Below are positions 6,633-8,309 of a DNA stretch of 8,309 nucleotides, piece after piece. The stretch spans positions 1 to 8,309 of the forward strand of contig CAMOHV010000038.1 in the NCBI GenBank assembly GCA_946615275.1, written 5' to 3'. The DNA is from an uncultured Verrucomicrobiota bacterium. Its GTDB lineage: Bacteria > Verrucomicrobiota > Kiritimatiellia > RFP12 > UBA1067. The position numbers were made by a program, and so were the translations under genes. The notes beneath the pieces are model-generated. The model was not told the origin of the DNA and searched no databases. It saw only the letters and a program-made list of their open reading frames with translations. How positions within the stretch are numbered: position 1 is the first letter of the stretch; the number at the start of each line of letters is the position of its first letter.

Positions 6633-7475
6633 TCACATGATCGCGTTGTCTATGAGGCGCGTGCCGGAAGCGTACACCGCGAGCAGCAGCACCACGCCCT
6701 TCTCGAGCACCTCCACGGGCTTGAGAGTCTCCTGCTCCACGATCTCAACGTAGTCCACGTTGAGGCTCTTCGCGCGCAGCGCGCGCACGATGAGAGTGCG
6801 GTAGGAACTCCAGACTATGCGCTTCTTGGCCTTGACGTCCGCCTTCGCCTGCTCCAGCGCCGCGTAGAGCGCAAGGGCGTTCTCGCGCGCCTCGGGCGGC
6901 AGGTAGGTGTTGCGCGAGCTGAGCGCGAGGCCGTCCGGGTCGCGCACGATCGGGGCGATGACGATCTGTATGTTGAAGTTGAGGTCGCGCACCATGCGGC
7001 GGATGATCTGCGCCTGCTGGTAGTCCTTCTGCCCGAAGATCGCCACATGCGGCTGTACGAGGTTGAAGAGCTTCGTGACCACGGTGCAGACGCCGCGGAA
7101 ATGCCCCGGGCGGCGTCCGCCGCAAAGGCCCTTCCCCAGCTCCTTCTCGTCCACGTACACGGAGTGGTGCTTGAGGTACATCACCTCGGCTGACGGCATG
7201 AAGAGCGTCGTGGCGCCCGCCTTCTTGCACTTCGCCTCGTCCGACTTCGGATCGCGCGGATACTTGCCGAAGTCCTCCTTCGGCCCGAACTGCGCCGGAT
7301 TCACGAAGACGGACACCACAATCTCGTCCGCCCCCTGCTTCTTCGCCGCCTCTATGAGGGAGAGATGCCCCTCGTGGAGATATCCCATCGTCGGAACAAG
7401 CGCGATCTTGGCACCCGCCTTGCGCCGCGCCTCGCACCACTTCTGGAGTTTGTCTGGTTCAGTGAATTTCTTCAT
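6633..7475 (-). CDS. panC: Pantothenate synthetase (pantoate--beta-alanine ligase)
   Basis: Joins pantoate and beta-alanine with ATP through a pantoyl-adenylate intermediate; last step of pantothenate (vitamin B5, CoA precursor) synthesis, cytosolic. 280 residues against 283 in E. coli. Motifs: PTMGYLHEGHLSL (28-40) with the nucleotide-binding His34 and His37 of the HxGH signature, FVNPAQFGPKEDF (57-69), RPGHFRGV (122-129), FGQKDYQQ (147-154), DGLALSSRN (181-189) and the C-terminal RLIDNAIM. The ATG has a strong AAGGAG five bases upstream and lies 82 bp after the HAD-like gene, across a heptamer repeat. The next gene begins one base after its stop. No panB or panD is visible nearby, so the pathway is not clustered within this window. 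Confidence 0.97.
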   Translation of the reverse strand: MKKFTEPDKLQKWCEARRKAGAKIALVPTMGYLHEGHLSLIEAAKKQGADEIVVSVFVNPAQFGPKEDFGKYPRDPKSDEAKCKKAGATTLFMPSAEVMYLKHHSVYVDEKELGKGLCGGRRPGHFRGVCTVVTKLFNLVQPHVAIFGQKDYQQAQIIRRMVRDLNFNIQIVIAPIVRDPDGLALSSRNTYLPPEARENALALYAALEQAKADVKAKKRIVWSSYRTLIVRALRAKSLNVDYVEIVEQETLKPVEVLEKGVVLLLAVYASGTRLIDNAIM

Positions 7476-7480
7476 TTTTT

Positions 7481-7486
7481 CTCCTT
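7481..7486 (-). promoter_or_regulatory. Ribosome binding site of panC
   Basis: The minus strand reads AAGGAG, five A residues before the panC ATG at 7475. This is the strongest Shine-Dalgarno in the window and suggests that panC is independently and well translated, perhaps as the first gene of the panC-glycosyltransferase-uppS-dxs unit. Confidence 0.8.
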
Positions 7487-7500
7487 GGTTAAAAAATTCT

Positions 7501-7528
7501 CTTCTAGCTTTAAAATCTCAATTCTCAA
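7501..7528 (-). promoter_or_regulatory. Possible weak promoter for panC built partly from the heptamer repeat
   Basis: On the minus strand a TTGAGA hexamer (7528-7523, five of six to the -35 consensus) supplied by a repeat unit is followed after 16 bp by TAGAAG (7506-7501, four of six to the -10 consensus), 26-31 bases upstream of panC. The AT-rich gap is a natural place for a promoter, but the -10 match is poor and several units offer the same -35-like hexamer, so this is only a candidate. Confidence 0.2.
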
Positions 7529-7558
7529 TTTTCAATTCTCAATTCTCAATTCTCAATT
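7517..7558. repeat. AT-rich 7-bp tandem repeat, six units
   Basis: Six consecutive heptamers on the plus strand: CTCAATT at 7517, 7524, 7538, 7545 and 7552, and one variant TTCAATT at 7531. On the coding strand each unit reads AATTGAG. The array abuts the stop codon of the HAD-like gene (7558-7560), and the following TTTTGA of that gene continues the pattern. It ends about 30 bases before the panC ribosome site. The array is far more AT-rich than its surroundings. No spacers, no dyad symmetry; not a CRISPR or a terminator. It resembles in kind the short tandemly repeated heptamers described in cyanobacteria, without implying relatedness. Confidence 0.92.
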
Positions 7559-8309
7559 CAAAACCCGGGCAGGTCCAGCTGCCCCGCCACGGTCACCTTG
7601 CGCCCGTTCGACAGCTCGGGGTCGCTTGTGTCGTACACGACGAACTTGAACCCTCCGAAGCGCCGCGAAAGCTCGGCGCGGATGTAGTCCGATACGGCGG
7701 TGACGTTGCCGGCGTCGTCGTCCGAGAATCCCACGGCCACGGATCGGCCGAGGTTGCCGGTGCGCTGGAGCGTGCGGAAGAGGTGCTCCGTGAAGTCGCG
7801 GATGGCGAACTCCTTGGCGACCTCGGGCTTGCGGTCGGAGTCGGCCTCGGCGAAGCGCGCGCCGAAGACGGAGTCGTCGGCCAGGCGCTCCTTGAAGTCG
7901 GGGTTCGTGACGGCGTTGTAGCGGCAGAACGAGAGGAAGTACGAAAGCTCCTCCTCGTCGTCGCCGAAGTGGTCCACCTTGTCGAAGCAGTGGCGGTAGC
8001 CGCGGAGATTGGACATCATCTCGGCGCGCTCGTCGGGCGAGAGGACGGTGTCGATGAAGATGTTCACGGCCTCGCGGATCGTCGCGGGGGCGTGTCCGCG
8101 CGCGGTGACGATGGCGAAGATGCGCCCTTCCCGGAGCGTCTTGCGGAGCGTCTCGAAGGACGGCCCGGGCGCCTCGCCCGCGGCGATGCGCGCGAGGGCG
8201 CTCTTCGTGTCGCGGATGAACGCGAGGTCGCCCGTGCGCGCGTCCGGCGCGTCCTGGAAGTCGCGGAACGCCGCCTCGCGCCCGCCCGTGCGCGGCATGC
8301 GGTAGTGCG
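7558..8309 (-). CDS. HAD-like hydrolase (probable phosphatase), 5' end off window
   Basis: 249 complete codons are visible and the frame is open through the right edge, so the N-terminus is missing. Numbering from the first complete codon, FAIVTARGHAPATI (64-77) resembles HAD motif II (hydrophobic strand ending in Thr/Ser, here Thr68), RKPEVAK (159-165) could supply the motif III lysine, and VAVGFSDDDAGNV (190-202) resembles motif IV with its Mg-binding acidic residues. The nucleophile motif (DxDxT/V) would lie upstream, outside the window, so the key test is not visible. The stretch between motifs II and IV is long (about 120 residues) and could be a cap domain. The internal Met at residue 4 is not a credible start because the frame continues upstream. 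Substrate unknown. The stop codon touches the heptamer repeat. The gene is real; the family call is moderately supported. Confidence 0.6.
   Translation of the reverse strand, partial: HYRMPRTGGREAAFRDFQDAPDARTGDLAFIRDTKSALARIAAGEAPGPSFETLRKTLREGRIFAIVTARGHAPATIREAVNIFIDTVLSPDERAEMMSNLRGYRHCFDKVDHFGDDEEELSYFLSFCRYNAVTNPDFKERLADDSVFGARFAEADSDRKPEVAKEFAIRDFTEHLFRTLQRTGNLGRSVAVGFSDDDAGNVTAVSDYIRAELSRRFGGFKFVVYDTSDPELSNGRKVTVAGQLDLPGF

Noticed and set aside
7476..7557. Rho-independent terminator between the HAD-like gene and panC
   Set aside because: There is a T-rich tract but no GC-rich inverted repeat before it. I also found no convincing hairpin plus T-run in the other gaps.
7517..7558. Repeat array as a CRISPR
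   Set aside because: Units are 7 bp and contiguous, with no spacers and no cas genes in the window. The same holds for the 8-bp array at 1695-1750.

Overview
The window is a high-GC (roughly 60% or more by eye), tightly packed piece of a bacterial chromosome. All seven recognisable genes lie on the minus strand, so transcription runs from the right edge to the left edge. The genes are housekeeping, with no mobile element, RNA gene or CRISPR array. A Gram-negative cell envelope is likely: there is a Prc/Tsp-type periplasmic protease, an undecaprenyl carrier synthase and a polytopic GT-C-type membrane glycosyltransferase. Isoprenoid precursors are made by the MEP route (Dxs). I cannot place the organism from sequence alone. 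High GC combined with AT-rich micro-repeats between genes, and a Dxs with GDA and EGH motif variants, would fit the PVC/Bacteroidota side of the tree, but this is a weak inference.

Layout in transcription order: (1) the 3' part of a HAD-like phosphatase gene, cut by the right edge; (2) an 82 bp AT-rich gap holding a six-copy 7-bp tandem repeat and a strong Shine-Dalgarno; (3) panC, pantothenate synthetase; (4) one base later, a GTG-initiated multi-pass membrane protein resembling GT-C/PMT-family glycosyltransferases; (5) uppS, undecaprenyl diphosphate synthase; (6) dxs, sharing an ATGA stop/start with uppS; (7) a small membrane-anchored NERD-domain protein behind a perfect extended -10 promoter motif; (8) a 56 bp gap filled with an 8-bp tandem repeat; (9) prc/ctpA, a carboxy-terminal processing protease whose C-terminal part runs off the left edge.

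The central panC-glycosyltransferase-uppS-dxs block looks like one co-transcribed unit. Dxs commits pyruvate and glyceraldehyde-3-phosphate to isoprenoids, UppS builds the C55 lipid carrier, and GT-C enzymes typically take sugars from polyprenyl-phosphate donors. PanC (CoA precursor) is not linked by pathway. I see no clearly new multi-gene system here. The least ordinary features are the two short tandem repeats. Each starts at the stop codon of one gene and runs to just before the ribosome binding region of the next, and each unit carries a TTGA core.
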